53,677 nt of DNA, taken from assembly GCA_944384065.1 (NCBI GenBank), contig CALWRY010000010.1, forward strand, positions 1 to 53,677, in the 5' to 3' direction. Below, one piece after another: positions 14,192 to 23,626 of this stretch; the stretch's first letter is position 1, and each line of letters opens with the position of its first letter. A program made the position numbers and the translations under genes. Under the pieces are notes generated by a model. The model made no database searches. It worked only from the letters and a program-made list of their open reading frames with translations, and was not told where the DNA came from. This stretch comes from an uncultured Enterocloster sp. GTDB lineage: Bacteria > Bacillota > Clostridia > Lachnospirales > Lachnospiraceae.

Positions 14192-14907
14192 TTAGCCTGA
14201 CCTACGACCTGCACATCCACTCCTGCCTGTCGCCCTGCGGGGACGATGATATGACCCCGGCCAATATCGCGGGAATGTGTGCTATAAAGGGTCTGGATGT
14301 GGTGGCGCTCACGGACCACAATTCCTCCAAAAACTGCCCTGCTTTTCTGGCAGCCGCCGAGGAATATGGGCTTTTGGCCATACCAGGGATGGAGATTAAC
14401 ACCTCCGAGGAGGTGCACGCGGTCTGCCTCTTTCCCACCCTGGAGGCGGCCATGGATTTTGACGCCTATGTATACGCGCGGCTGGTCAAGTTCCCGAATA
14501 AGGAGGAGATTTTTGGAAAACAGCAGATTTATGATGCAGACGACCAGGTCTGCGGCACAGAGCCCAATCTCCTGATTAACGCCACGGAAATTTCCTTTGA
14601 GGGACTCTGGGAGCTGGTGCGCTCCTTTAAGGGCGTGATGTTCCCGGCTCACATTGACAAGACGGCCAACAGCCTGATTGCCAATCTGGGCTTTATCCCC
14701 GCGGACAGGAAATTTGTGACTGCGGAGGTGAAGGACTTAAAAAATCTGCACCGGCTGCGGCGGACGGAGCCCTATCTGGACGGCTGCCGGATTATCAGCA
14801 ATTCCGACGCCCATTATCTGGAATACATCAATGAGCCGGAGCTGACCATCCAGGTGGAGGAGCGGTCTGCGGCGGCAGTGGTGGATGCGCTGGCAAGGGA
14901 GGTATGA
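14188..14907 (+). CDS. PHP-domain phosphoesterase
   Basis: A 239-aa metal-dependent PHP protein. The motifs appear in order: DLHIHS (HxH), ALTDHNS, PGMEINTSEEVHAV (E and H), FPAHIDK and a late SNSDAH. These are the expected metal ligands of the polymerase-and-histidinol-phosphatase fold, so it is likely active. The natural substrate is unknown; relatives cleave nucleotide or small-molecule phosphates. It overlaps the DRTGG gene upstream and the sbcD gene downstream, placing it within one operon. PHP proteins recur in clostridial sensory-hydrogenase loci. Confidence 0.87.
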   Translation: MISLTYDLHIHSCLSPCGDDDMTPANIAGMCAIKGLDVVALTDHNSSKNCPAFLAAAEEYGLLAIPGMEINTSEEVHAVCLFPTLEAAMDFDAYVYARLVKFPNKEEIFGKQQIYDADDQVCGTEPNLLINATEISFEGLWELVRSFKGVMFPAHIDKTANSLIANLGFIPADRKFVTAEVKDLKNLHRLRRTEPYLDGCRIISNSDAHYLEYINEPELTIQVEERSAAAVVDALAREV

Positions 14908-16052
14908 CAATGCGCCTGGCACATATATCGGACCTCCATCTGGGAAAAAGGGTAAATGAGTTTTCCATGCTGGAGGACCAGAGGTACATAGTAAAACAGA
15001 TAGAGAGCATCCTGGAGGAGGAGGCGGCGGATGCCGTGCTCATCGCCGGGGATGTATATGATAAGCCGGTTCCGCCTGGAGAGGCGGTCCGGCTCTTTGA
15101 CAGCTTTTTGACAGCTCTGGCGGACCGGGGAACCCATGTGTTCGTCATAAGCGGAAACCACGACAGCCCGGAGCGGATTGCCTTTGGCAGCCGCCTGATG
15201 GAAAAGAGCCGGGTGTACATGGCTCCGGTGTATGACGGCCATGTAAGCCCTATAGAGCTTCGGGATGCATACGGCAGCGTGTACGTGTATATGCTTCCTT
15301 TTATCAAGCCGGCGGTGGTGAAAAAATGCTGGCCGGAGGAAAAGATAGAGAGCTATGAGGACGCGGTGGGGTGCGCCGTCGCCCATATGAGGGAGGAGGC
15401 CTTTGTACCGGAGGCCCGCAAGGTGCTCATGGCCCATCAGCTGGTTATCGGGGCTTACCGGTGTGACTCCGAGGAGGTTTCCGTGGGAGGCCTGGACCAG
15501 GTGAGCGTCGGCCTTTTCAGGGATTTTGATTACACAGCCCTGGGGCATATTCACGGCCCCCAGAATGCGGGCGGAGAGCGGATACGCTACTGCGGCTCGC
15601 CCCTCAAGTATTCCTTTTCCGAGGCTGGCCATGTGAAATCCGTGACCATTGTGGACCTGGAGGAGAAGGGAAATGTCCGCGTGCGGACCCGCCCCCTCAT
15701 TCCGCTTCACGATATGCGGGAAATCCGCGGAAGCTATGCGGAGGTGGTTTCCAGAGACTTCTACCGGGGAACGGCGGTGGATGATTACCTTCACATCACC
15801 CTCACGGACGAGGAGGACATTCTGGATGCGATGGGAAAGCTCAGGGCCATTTATCCGAATATTATGCGGCTGGATTATGATAACCGGAGAACCCGGGAGG
15901 GGGGACAGCTTCCGGAGAAGGTGCAGAGGGCAAAATCTCCCCTAGAGCTCTTGGAGGAGCTCTATGCGCTGCAGAACAACCAGCCGATGAGCGGGGAGCA
16001 GAGGGACTTTTCCGCGCGGCTGATAGAGGAACTTTGGGAGGACAGAGCATGA
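14904..16052 (+). CDS. sbcD: Exonuclease subunit SbcD
   Basis: A 382-aa Mre11-type calcineurin-like nuclease subunit. The five metal motifs are present: SDLHLGKR, AGDVYDK, SGNHDSPER, MAHQLV and GHIHGPQ. The C-terminal cap (about 270-380) contains SPLELLEELY, the usual SbcC-binding end. With SbcC it forms an ATP-dependent DNA-end and hairpin nuclease in the cytoplasm. The stop TGA overlaps the sbcC ATG (ATGA), giving tight coupling. Its placement behind the PHP gene, also by overlap, ties it to the sensory-hydrogenase transcript. Confidence 0.95.
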   Translation: MTMRLAHISDLHLGKRVNEFSMLEDQRYIVKQIESILEEEAADAVLIAGDVYDKPVPPGEAVRLFDSFLTALADRGTHVFVISGNHDSPERIAFGSRLMEKSRVYMAPVYDGHVSPIELRDAYGSVYVYMLPFIKPAVVKKCWPEEKIESYEDAVGCAVAHMREEAFVPEARKVLMAHQLVIGAYRCDSEEVSVGGLDQVSVGLFRDFDYTALGHIHGPQNAGGERIRYCGSPLKYSFSEAGHVKSVTIVDLEEKGNVRVRTRPLIPLHDMREIRGSYAEVVSRDFYRGTAVDDYLHITLTDEEDILDAMGKLRAIYPNIMRLDYDNRRTREGGQLPEKVQRAKSPLELLEELYALQNNQPMSGEQRDFSARLIEELWEDRA

Positions 16053-18949
16053 GACCGACAAAGCTTACAATATCTGCGTTCGGCCCCTATGCAGGGGAGG
16101 AGCGGCTCGATATGGAGGCCCTGGGAGACCGAGGCCTCTATCTGATAACCGGGGATACAGGGGCGGGGAAGACGACGATTTTTGACGCCATCGCATTTGC
16201 CCTCTACGGCAGCGCCAGCGGGGACGGGCGCAGGCCCCGGATGCTTCGGAGCAAGTACGCGGCGGCAGGGACCAAAACCTTTGTGGATATGGAGTTTGTC
16301 TACAATGGGAAGGCCTACCGGCTGCGCCGAAATCCCGAGTATGTGCGGGCCAAGCAGAAGGGAAGCGGGGAGACAAAGGAGAAGCCGGACGCAGAGCTTC
16401 ACATGCCGGACGGAAGCCTTGTCACCGGTGACCGGGCGGTGACGGCCGCTGTGGAGGAGCTGGTGGGTCTTAACCGGGAGCAGTTTTCCCAGATTGCCAT
16501 GCTGGCCCAGGGAAGCTTTTCCCGGCTTCTCTCAGGAAAGACCGAGGATAGGGGCGCGATTTTCCGGGAAATATTTGGGACCAGGCCGTATCAGGCATTT
16601 CAGGAACGGGTGAAGGAGCAGGCGAGGAACCTCTATGGGCGGTATCAGGAGGGGAGAAGCAGCATCCTTCAGTACAGCGCAGGCGTGGCAGCCGGCAGTC
16701 CGGAGGAGGAGATGGCCAGGCGCTGGGAGGAGGTCAAGGGAGAGCCTGGGGAGGCCATGGCGGAGATTCTCAACCAGCTTATCGAAGCGGATGAAGCGAA
16801 GGAGGCTGCGGCCGCATCGGAGACCGGCCGGCTTCAGCGGCAGATGGAGGAGCTGGGAGAGCAGGCCGGGGGACTTAGGTCTGCAATTCGGGCCAGGGAG
16901 GAGCTGGACGAGGCGGAGAGGAGCCTTTCTCTCAAGGAGCCCTTGGCGCAGGCTGCTTTGAAGGCCTATGAGGAGGAGAAAAAGCGCCAGGAGGCCAATC
17001 CTGCGCTGGCGCAGGAAATCGGACGGCTGGAGGAGGTGCTGGGCCTTTATGGGCAGTATGCCTCCCTTGCAAAACAGGAGCAGGCAGGCCTTCGGGCGGA
17101 ACAGAGCTATGCGGCTCAGGAGGAGAAGGCCCGTGCGGAGGGGGAGAGGCTGCGCGCGGACCTGGAGGAAGGGCGCAGGCAGCTGGAGGCACTGGAAAAT
17201 CTGGAGAGCGAGCTTCAGGCAGCTGCCCGCGAGGGGGAGCGCTTGGAGGAAAATAGAAGGCGCATCGCAGGGTATTCCCAGGCATTAAGGGATTACGAGA
17301 AGGAGGAAAAGCGGCTAAAGGAGGCCCGGGATGCCTATGGGCGGGCGGCAGATGCCTATGAGGCGGCAGAGCAGTCCTACGGGCGGATGTACCGGGAGTT
17401 TCTCGACAATCAGGCGGGTGTTCTGGCCGCCTCTCTAAAGGAGGGGGAGCCCTGTCCGGTGTGCGGCTCACGCACCCATCCCTGTCCCGCCGCTCCCGCG
17501 CGGGAGGGCGCTGGGGTGACCGAGGAGGCCCTGGACAGGGCGGCCGGCCTGCGGGACAATGCCCGCGCCCGTGCATCCCAGGCGAGTGTTCAGGCCGGGC
17601 AGCTGGCCGGCGGACTGGACGCCCGGTATCGGACCATGCGGGCGGATATTGAGGAGGAGGTCAAGGACTGGAAGGAGTCCTGGCGGGAGCGGTTATCTGC
17701 CGCCTCCCAGAAGGAATCCGAGGCAGCAGGGGAGGACCCGCTGAGCCCATCCCGGCAGCATTTCCTGGAGGTCTGGAGGGAGCTTCTCGGCCAGATTGGG
17801 ACAGCCCTGGATGCCAGGGAGGAGACAGCGCGGCGGGAGCGCCGGCGGCTGGAAGGGGAGCTTAGGCGGAAGGCAGAGCTTAAAGAGCAGGGCCGTAAGC
17901 TGGAGCAGAGGATAGAAGCCGCCCGGCAGAGGCGCGAGGAGGCGGAAAAGGGCCGGGTGCAGGAGCGCACCCGCCAGGCGTCTGTCCGCGGGCAGATGGA
18001 GGAGATAAAGAGGCGGCTTCCCGAGGAGGGAAGAGAGGCAGCGGAGACTCGAATACAGGAGAAAAAGGCAGAGCTGGATGCCAGGCAGAGGGCGCTTGCG
18101 GACGCAGAGGGAAGGAGCGCGGCCCTGAGTCAGGAGACTGCAAGGCTTAAGTCCAGAGTCAGCACTCTAAAGGAGCAGCTGAGAAAGCAGGGGGAGCAGC
18201 TTAGGATGGCTCCGGCTGAAATGCCGTTGGAGGAGCTGAGAGCACAGCTTGCCTGGATAGATGGAAGGCGGCAGGAGGCAAGGGAGCAGCTGGCAGCCAG
18301 GGAGAAGGAGAATAGCGCTATCCACCACCGGCTGGAGACAAACCGGGCTGCCCAGCGGGGCATTGCCGCCAGGGAGCAGGAGATAGAGGAAATCGGAAGG
18401 CAGTGGGCCTGGGTCAAGGCTCTTTCCGACACGGTCTCCGGCGAGGTGAGCAAAAAGGAGCGGATTACCTTTGAGGCCTATGCCCAGATGGCATATTTTG
18501 AGCGCATCATTGCCAGGGCGAACACCCGGTTCATGATTATGAGCGGAGGCCGCTACGAGCTGAAGCGGTGCACGGAGGAGGATAACCGGGGAAAAAGCGG
18601 GCTTGGCCTTTCTGTGATTGACCATTATAATGGAACAGAGCGCAGCGTGAAAACCCTCTCCGGCGGAGAGTCCTTTCTGGCCTCCCTGTCCTTAGCCCTG
18701 GGGCTTTCGGATGAGATTCAGGCATTTGCAGGAGGAATCCGGCTGGACACCATGTTTGTGGACGAGGGCTTTGGCTCTCTGGACGAGGAGGCCCTGGACC
18801 TGGCGGTCCGGGCGCTTGGAAGCCTGGCGGAGGGCAGGCGGCTGGTGGGAATTATTTCCCACGTGCAGGAGCTCAAGGGAAGAATCGACCGGCAGGTCGT
18901 GGTGGCAAAGGACGGCAGAGGCGGAAGCCATGCCGAGGTACGGGCGTAG
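16049..18949 (+). CDS. sbcC: Exonuclease subunit SbcC
   Basis: A 966-aa SMC/Rad50-type ATPase. Walker A GDTGAGKT is at 35-42. Long coiled coils of E/R/K/A-rich heptads run in and out of a zinc hook with CPVCGSRTHPC (about 469). The signature LSGGESFLA (about 869) and Walker B MFVDEGFGSLDEE (about 900) complete the ATPase. The start at 16049 is chosen because its ATGA overlaps the sbcD stop; five earlier in-frame codons lie inside sbcD. With SbcD it processes blocked ends and hairpins, limiting long palindromes, which is notable here given several strong palindromes in the window. Confidence 0.95.
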   Translation: MRPTKLTISAFGPYAGEERLDMEALGDRGLYLITGDTGAGKTTIFDAIAFALYGSASGDGRRPRMLRSKYAAAGTKTFVDMEFVYNGKAYRLRRNPEYVRAKQKGSGETKEKPDAELHMPDGSLVTGDRAVTAAVEELVGLNREQFSQIAMLAQGSFSRLLSGKTEDRGAIFREIFGTRPYQAFQERVKEQARNLYGRYQEGRSSILQYSAGVAAGSPEEEMARRWEEVKGEPGEAMAEILNQLIEADEAKEAAAASETGRLQRQMEELGEQAGGLRSAIRAREELDEAERSLSLKEPLAQAALKAYEEEKKRQEANPALAQEIGRLEEVLGLYGQYASLAKQEQAGLRAEQSYAAQEEKARAEGERLRADLEEGRRQLEALENLESELQAAAREGERLEENRRRIAGYSQALRDYEKEEKRLKEARDAYGRAADAYEAAEQSYGRMYREFLDNQAGVLAASLKEGEPCPVCGSRTHPCPAAPAREGAGVTEEALDRAAGLRDNARARASQASVQAGQLAGGLDARYRTMRADIEEEVKDWKESWRERLSAASQKESEAAGEDPLSPSRQHFLEVWRELLGQIGTALDAREETARRERRRLEGELRRKAELKEQGRKLEQRIEAARQRREEAEKGRVQERTRQASVRGQMEEIKRRLPEEGREAAETRIQEKKAELDARQRALADAEGRSAALSQETARLKSRVSTLKEQLRKQGEQLRMAPAEMPLEELRAQLAWIDGRRQEAREQLAAREKENSAIHHRLETNRAAQRGIAAREQEIEEIGRQWAWVKALSDTVSGEVSKKERITFEAYAQMAYFERIIARANTRFMIMSGGRYELKRCTEEDNRGKSGLGLSVIDHYNGTERSVKTLSGGESFLASLSLALGLSDEIQAFAGGIRLDTMFVDEGFGSLDEEALDLAVRALGSLAEGRRLVGIISHVQELKGRIDRQVVVAKDGRGGSHAEVRA

Positions 18950-18976
18950 GCCCTATGTGATAGGAGGAAATGCTTT

Positions 18977-19603
18977 ATGATGGAAATGAATACGATTCAG
19001 GAATTTCTGGCGGTCTTGTCATCCAAGGCGCCGGTGCCGGGAGGCGGAGGGGCCTCTGCCCTGGCAGGCGCCCTGGGAAATGCCCTGGGCCAGATGGTGG
19101 CCAACCTGACCATAGGCAAGAAGCGGTATGCGGACGTGGAGGAGGAAATCTGCGGCCTTCTTACGCGGATGGAAGAGCTGCAGGCGGAGTTTGTGAGGCT
19201 GGCAGACCGGGATGCGGAGGTGTTTGCGCCCTTGGCCCAGTGCTACAGCCTGCCCGCGGCCACGCCGGAGGAGCGGGCCTATAAGGAGCAGGTGATGGAG
19301 GAGCGGCTTTATGACGCCAGCCAGGTTCCCATGGAGATTATGGAGCGGGCAGTGGAAATGATGGAGATTCTGGATATCCTGGCAGATAAGGGGAGCCGCC
19401 TTGCAGTCAGCGATGTGGGCGTGGGCGTGCAGTATATGCGGGCTGCCCTGCTGGGAGCAGTGATGAATGTGTACATCAACACAAGGTCCATGAAGAACCG
19501 GCAGCGGGCGGAGGAAATCAACCAGAGGGCTCTGAATTTGACAAAGCGGGGCAGCAGCATGGCGGATGAGATATACAGCAAGGTGCTTTCGGGACTGGTA
19601 TAG
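18977..19603 (+). CDS. Cyclodeaminase/cyclohydrolase family protein
   Basis: A 208-aa protein of the FTCD-cyclodeaminase/FchA family. The diagnostic glycine-rich stretch PVPGGGGASALAGALGNALG (about 21-40) binds the folate, and the helical remainder ends in a run of Met/Arg-rich helices. The family releases ammonia from formiminotetrahydrofolate or hydrolyses methenyl-THF. It is followed by folD 13 nt on, so the pair can interconvert one-carbon folates. AGGAGG precedes the ATG. Which of the two reactions is catalysed is not resolved. Confidence 0.88.
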   Translation: MMEMNTIQEFLAVLSSKAPVPGGGGASALAGALGNALGQMVANLTIGKKRYADVEEEICGLLTRMEELQAEFVRLADRDAEVFAPLAQCYSLPAATPEERAYKEQVMEERLYDASQVPMEIMERAVEMMEILDILADKGSRLAVSDVGVGVQYMRAALLGAVMNVYINTRSMKNRQRAEEINQRALNLTKRGSSMADEIYSKVLSGLV

Positions 19604-19616
19604 GAGAGGAGAGAAT

Positions 19617-20459
19617 ATGGAAATATTAAAGGGAGCGGCGGTGACTGCCGCCATAAAGGAGCAGGTGCAGGAGCTTTTAAAGGATTTTCAGGGGCAGCCG
19701 CCCAAGCTTGCCATTGTCCGGGTGGGAGAAAGGCCGGATGATTTGTCCTATGAGCGGGGAGCTGTGAAGCGGATGGAGGGCTTTGGCCTGCGGGCCCAGT
19801 CCTATGCCTTTCCGGAGGACATAGGCGGGGAGGAGTTTAAGCGGGAGTTTGCGGCCATCAACGAGGACCCGGATGTGGCGGGAATTCTTCTTTTGAAGCC
19901 GCTTCCCGCCCAGATTCCCGAGAAGGAGATTCAGTCCATGATAAATCCGGCAAAGGACCTGGACGGCATTTCTCCCGTGAATATGGCCAAGGTATTTGCC
20001 GGTGAGGCGGACGGCTTTGCGCCCTGCACGGCGGAGGCCGTGATTGAGGTGCTGAAGGCCTATGGGATTCCCATTTCCGGAAAGCGGGCGGTGATTGTGG
20101 GGAGAAGCCTGGTGGTCGGACGTCCTCTGGCCATGCTGCTGCTTAAGGAAAATGCCACGGTGACGCTCTGCCATACCCGGACGAAAAATCTGGAGGAGGA
20201 GTGCCGGCGGGGAGAAATCCTGGTGGCTGCCGCCGGGCGTGCGCGGATGCTTGGCGGGGCCCATGTGGGCGAGGGGGCTGTCGTTATCGATGTGGGAATC
20301 AATGTGGATGCGGACGGAAAGCTCTGCGGGGATGTGGACTTTGATGCTATCCAGGAGAAGGCGTCGATGGCGACGCCGGTTCCCGGCGGCGTGGGCGCTG
20401 TGACCACAGCGGTGCTGGCCAAGCACCTGGCGCTGGCGGCGGTGAGAGGCCGCAGATGA
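19617..20459 (+). CDS. folD: Methylenetetrahydrofolate dehydrogenase/cyclohydrolase FolD
   Basis: A 280-aa bifunctional enzyme that oxidises methylene-THF and hydrolyses methenyl-THF, using NAD(P). Signature blocks: KLAIVRVGERPDDLSYERGA (substrate region; the usual S-x-x-Y-x-x-x-K is here SYERGAVKR, with K at a shifted spacing), PEKEIQSMINPAKDLDG, and the Rossmann nucleotide motif GRSLVVGRPLAMLL. The C-terminal PVPGGVGAVTTAVL is the canonical FolD end. The start at 19617 follows GGAGAGGAGAG; an earlier in-frame ATG lies inside the cyclodeaminase gene. It probably ends the operon that begins at 11617. Confidence 0.93.
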   Translation: MEILKGAAVTAAIKEQVQELLKDFQGQPPKLAIVRVGERPDDLSYERGAVKRMEGFGLRAQSYAFPEDIGGEEFKREFAAINEDPDVAGILLLKPLPAQIPEKEIQSMINPAKDLDGISPVNMAKVFAGEADGFAPCTAEAVIEVLKAYGIPISGKRAVIVGRSLVVGRPLAMLLLKENATVTLCHTRTKNLEEECRRGEILVAAAGRARMLGGAHVGEGAVVIDVGINVDADGKLCGDVDFDAIQEKASMATPVPGGVGAVTTAVLAKHLALAAVRGRR

Positions 20460-20464
20460 GAAAA

Positions 20465-20490
20465 GGGGGGCTGTTACGCGGAACAGCCCC
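20465..20490. terminator. Bidirectional terminator between folD and the MarR gene
   Basis: GGGGCTGTT (20467-20475) pairs with AACAGCCCC around ACGCGG. Read on the minus strand the hairpin is followed by CCTTTT, so it best serves the MarR gene; in the other direction no strong U-run follows. Confidence 0.65.
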
Positions 20491-20497
20491 TGCCGTC

Positions 20498-20995
20498 TTA
20501 TAAGAGCGGATTATCTAAGATGTTTTTTTCAATGAAGTCAGGATTGAATTTGGGCATCAGTGAAGAGAGCGTGTCCAGGCACTGGGAAAGCTGCGCAAGC
20601 TCCTCGGGGGTAAAGGAGGAAAGCCCCTCCTTGGTGGCCTCCAGCATGGACTCCTTTAGCTGCTCCATGGCATCTATCCCCTCCGGCGTGATGGAAACAT
20701 ATACAAGACGCCGGTTTTTTGTGTCGTGGCTCCGCTTGGCGAGATTTTTCTCCTCCAGAGCATTCACCAGGCGGGTGAGCTGCTGCTTGGTGGTGTGCAG
20801 CTGACCTGCCAGCTCGGACATCGTAAAGGAGCCGCCCTGCTGCTTTAAAAGAAACAAAAGCTGAAAGCCCTGGGTATTGGCCTTTACCAGGTTCTGCTGC
20901 TGGTACTGCGCCTTGGTACAGGTGAGAAACTGGGTGGTAAAGGTCAAAAACTGGGCGCTCACTGCGGTAAGCTCCGCCGGAGTGTTTGTTTTCAT
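20498..20995 (-). CDS. MarR-family transcriptional regulator
   Basis: A 165-aa winged-helix regulator. The core GGSFTMSELAGQLHTTKQQLTRLVNALEEKNLAKR is the helix-turn-helix followed by HDTKNRRLVYVSITPEGIDAM, the wing with its basic arm, as in MarR. N- and C-terminal helices supply the dimer interface. It is transcribed away from ftsH, with 223 bp between them holding the ftsH promoter. TTGACA on the minus strand (21050-21045) may be its -35. The effector and targets are unknown; a role on the divergent ftsH is possible but no dyad was found. Confidence 0.9.
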   Translation of the reverse strand: MKTNTPAELTAVSAQFLTFTTQFLTCTKAQYQQQNLVKANTQGFQLLFLLKQQGGSFTMSELAGQLHTTKQQLTRLVNALEEKNLAKRSHDTKNRRLVYVSITPEGIDAMEQLKESMLEATKEGLSSFTPEELAQLSQCLDTLSSLMPKFNPDFIEKNILDNPLL

Positions 20996-21086
20996 GGTTC
21001 AGGCCTCCTTCCTACTATTTGTTTTATCATAGCATGTGTTAAATGTCAATATATATTAAAAGTAAATAAAAGTTTACAATTATCTA

Positions 21087-21115
21087 TTGACAAATATTGC
21101 TGGAGGTATTATAAA
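21087..21115 (+). promoter_or_regulatory. Promoter of ftsH
   Basis: TTGACA (21087-21092), 17-nt spacer, TATAAA (21110-21115). It leaves a leader of about 95 nt before the ATG at 21219, with no clear hairpin. Confidence 0.65.
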
Positions 21116-21218
21116 AGATTTGTAGATGTTCAGGACGGGCAAGGAGAAGGCATCGTCCGGGACAGCTGCAGAGATGTACATGGATTCAACCGATTTCGAG
21201 AAAAGGAGACTATGATTT

Positions 21219-23093
21219 ATGGGAGTACAGAATAATGGAGGAAAGAAGGATTTTAATAATAAGAAGCCTTTTTTCTACTACTATTTTCTCGTCCTGCTCA
21301 TTGTGATGGTGCTGAATGCCCTGGTAATCCCCATGATGACCAATCATTCCGTGGAGGTTCCGTTCAATGAGTTCACAAAGCAGCTGGACGCGGGCAATGT
21401 GGAGGATGTGTATGTGGACAATGCCTTTGAGGAAATCCAGTACACAACCAAGGACCAGCAGTGGCCGGTGGTGTATAAGACCGGAAATATGCTGACGCAG
21501 GACAGCCTGGCGCAGCGTCTGGCCGACGCAGGGGTACAGAATTATTCCCGAGAGATTATCGAGGAGGCCTCTCCTCTGGTGAGCTTTTTGGTGAGCTGGA
21601 TTTTCCCCATTTTGATGTTTGTGATTATCGGGCAGATTATGACCCGGATGCTTGCCAAGCGGATGGGCGGAAATCCGGCCATGACCTTCGGCAAGTCCAA
21701 TGCAAAGATTTACGCTGAGAAGGAAACCGGTGTGACCTTTGAGGATGTGGCCGGCGAGGAGGAGGCCAAGGAGGCATTAAAGGAGATTGTGGATTTTCTG
21801 CACAATCCCCAGAAGTATGCGGACATCGGCGCCAGCCTTCCCAAGGGCGCGCTGCTTGTGGGCCCTCCCGGAACGGGCAAGACCCTTCTGGCGCGGGCTG
21901 TGGCCGGCGAGGCCCATGTGCCCTTCTTCTCCATCTCCGGCTCGGAGTTTGTGGAGATGTTCGTGGGCATGGGCGCATCCAAGGTCCGCGACCTGTTTAA
22001 GCAGGCCAATGAAAAGGCTCCCTGTATTGTGTTTATTGACGAGATTGATACCATCGGAAAAAAGCGTGACGGCGGCGGCATGGGCGGCAATGACGAGCGG
22101 GAGCAGACCTTAAACCAGCTGCTTACGGAGATGGATGGATTTGACGGAAAGAAGGGCGTGGTTATCCTCGCCGCCACCAACCGTCCGGAATCTCTTGACC
22201 CAGCTCTTCTGCGCCCGGGACGCTTTGACCGCCGGGTTCCCGTGGAGCTGCCGGACATGAAGGGACGTGAGGCCATTCTGCGGGTGCACGGGAAGAAGGT
22301 CAAGATGGGCGAGGACGTGGATTATAATGCCATCGCAAGGGCCACGGCGGGAGCCAGCGGCGCGGAGCTGGCCAACATCATCAACGAGGCAGCCCTGCGG
22401 GCCGTGCGCATGGGCCGGCAGATTGTACGGCAGGAGGACCTGCAGGAGAGCGTGGAGACCGTAATCGCAGGCTATCAGAAGAAGAACGCGGTGATTCCGC
22501 CCCATGAGCGGAAGATTGTGGCCTATCATGAGGTGGGACATGCCCTGGTGGCGGCCTGCCAGAGCCATTCTGCTCCGGTGCAGAAGATTACGATTATTCC
22601 CAGAACCTCCGGAGCCCTGGGCTATACCATGCAGGTGGATGAGGGAGAGCGCTATCTTATGAGCCGTGAGGAGGCTTTAAATAAGATTGCCACCTTCACC
22701 GGTGGACGGGCGGCGGAGGAGGTTATTTTCCACTCCATCACCACAGGGGCCTCCAACGACATTGAGCAGGCTACCAAGCTGGCCCGGGCCATGGTGACCC
22801 GGTACGGCATGACCGACGAGTTTGACATGGTGGCTATGGAGACAGTGACCAACCAGTACCTGGGAGGCGATACCTCTCTGGCCTGCTCGCCGGAGACAGC
22901 CCGCATGATTGATGAGCAGGTGGTGAAAATTGTGAAGGAGCAGCATGCCAAGGCTGTGTCCATCCTGCGGGAGAATGAGGCCAAGCTTCACGAAATCGCG
23001 GCGTACCTTCTGGAGAAGGAGACGATTACCGGCGAGGAGTTTATGAATATCCTTGAGGGCAGGGGGGAAGACGCATCCTCCAAGGGCATTTAG
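21219..23093 (+). CDS. ftsH: ATP-dependent zinc metalloprotease FtsH
   Basis: A 624-aa inner-membrane AAA+ protease. Transmembrane segments lie at about 17-39 ([18 protein letters not shown]) and 120-142, with a short external domain between. The ATPase has Walker A GPPGTGKT (about 217), Walker [10 protein letters not shown], and the second region of homology RPGRFDRR. The zinc site HEVGH (about 437-441) is intact, with the third ligand in the usual downstream [11 protein letters not shown] region. It degrades misassembled membrane proteins and short-lived regulators. It stands alone, with its own promoter and terminator. Confidence 0.96.
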   Translation: MGVQNNGGKKDFNNKKPFFYYYFLVLLIVMVLNALVIPMMTNHSVEVPFNEFTKQLDAGNVEDVYVDNAFEEIQYTTKDQQWPVVYKTGNMLTQDSLAQRLADAGVQNYSREIIEEASPLVSFLVSWIFPILMFVIIGQIMTRMLAKRMGGNPAMTFGKSNAKIYAEKETGVTFEDVAGEEEAKEALKEIVDFLHNPQKYADIGASLPKGALLVGPPGTGKTLLARAVAGEAHVPFFSISGSEFVEMFVGMGASKVRDLFKQANEKAPCIVFIDEIDTIGKKRDGGGMGGNDEREQTLNQLLTEMDGFDGKKGVVILAATNRPESLDPALLRPGRFDRRVPVELPDMKGREAILRVHGKKVKMGEDVDYNAIARATAGASGAELANIINEAALRAVRMGRQIVRQEDLQESVETVIAGYQKKNAVIPPHERKIVAYHEVGHALVAACQSHSAPVQKITIIPRTSGALGYTMQVDEGERYLMSREEALNKIATFTGGRAAEEVIFHSITTGASNDIEQATKLARAMVTRYGMTDEFDMVAMETVTNQYLGGDTSLACSPETARMIDEQVVKIVKEQHAKAVSILRENEAKLHEIAAYLLEKETITGEEFMNILEGRGEDASSKGI

Positions 23094-23151
23094 AGGAATT
23101 TTCAAACGCGCTCGGGTGCGCTGGCGCGGCCCGGTGACGGCGTGAGACAAA

Positions 23152-23201
23152 GAAGGCTTTCGTATCTGTGCGGTATCACGGATGCGGAGGCCTTTTTCGC
23201 T
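23152..23201 (+). terminator. Terminator of ftsH
   Basis: AAGGCTTTCGTATC (about 23153-23166) pairs with GGATGCGGAGGCCTT (23180-23194) using several G-U pairs, followed by TTTTTC. Confidence 0.65.
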
Positions 23202-23227
23202 GGCTGCAATCGTAAGGTTTTGTTCGA

Positions 23228-23256
23228 TTGCATTTGCCTGCGGGCTGTGCTATTCT
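23228..23256 (+). promoter_or_regulatory. Promoter of the DUF6809 gene
   Basis: TTGCAT (23228-23233), 17-nt spacer, TATTCT (23251-23256). The -35 lies in the right arm of the inverted repeat TGCAATCG (23205-23212)/CGATTGCA (23225-23232). Confidence 0.5.
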
Positions 23257-23306
23257 TAAAGCATAGAGCAGGAGGGGGAGCTTAGAAGAGAAAGGCAGGT
23301 AGAAAA

Positions 23307-23606
23307 ATGGAATCAATTTTAAACAGACTGTATGCCGGGGAGCTGGCGCCGGCGGAGCATGCGGTGGAGGGAAATTCACGGTACGAGGAGCTGTGCCGCA
23401 TTTCCTTAAAGGAGATGGATGCATTCACGAAGAAGCTGGACGAGGAAGCCCGCAGGGAGTTTGATTTGCTGATGGAGCATTATCTGGAGCTTACGTATAT
23501 GGAGAAGACCCAGACCTTTTCGGATGGATTCCGCCTGGGCGCAGGGATTATGTGCGAGGTGTTTTATGGGAGGGAGGCGGCGCAGGCTAAAAATAGCATT
23601 CAATAA
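23307..23606 (+). CDS. DUF6809-type small helical protein
   Basis: A 99-aa all-helical protein. The pattern ILNRLYAGELAPAEH at the start and FSDGFRLGAGIMCEVFYG at the end match the second copy at 42298-42564 (ILEEFWYGNIEPTEY ... FQNGFKLGARMMLEVMEEY). These proteins are widespread in Lachnospiraceae and have no assigned function. This copy is chromosomal and not in an AT-rich island, unlike the other. It is followed at 20 nt by the CGGC protein gene with its own ribosome site. The family name is from memory. Confidence 0.72.
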   Translation: MESILNRLYAGELAPAEHAVEGNSRYEELCRISLKEMDAFTKKLDEEARREFDLLMEHYLELTYMEKTQTFSDGFRLGAGIMCEVFYGREAAQAKNSIQ

Positions 23607-23626
23607 TTGTTAGGAGGAGCAGGTTC

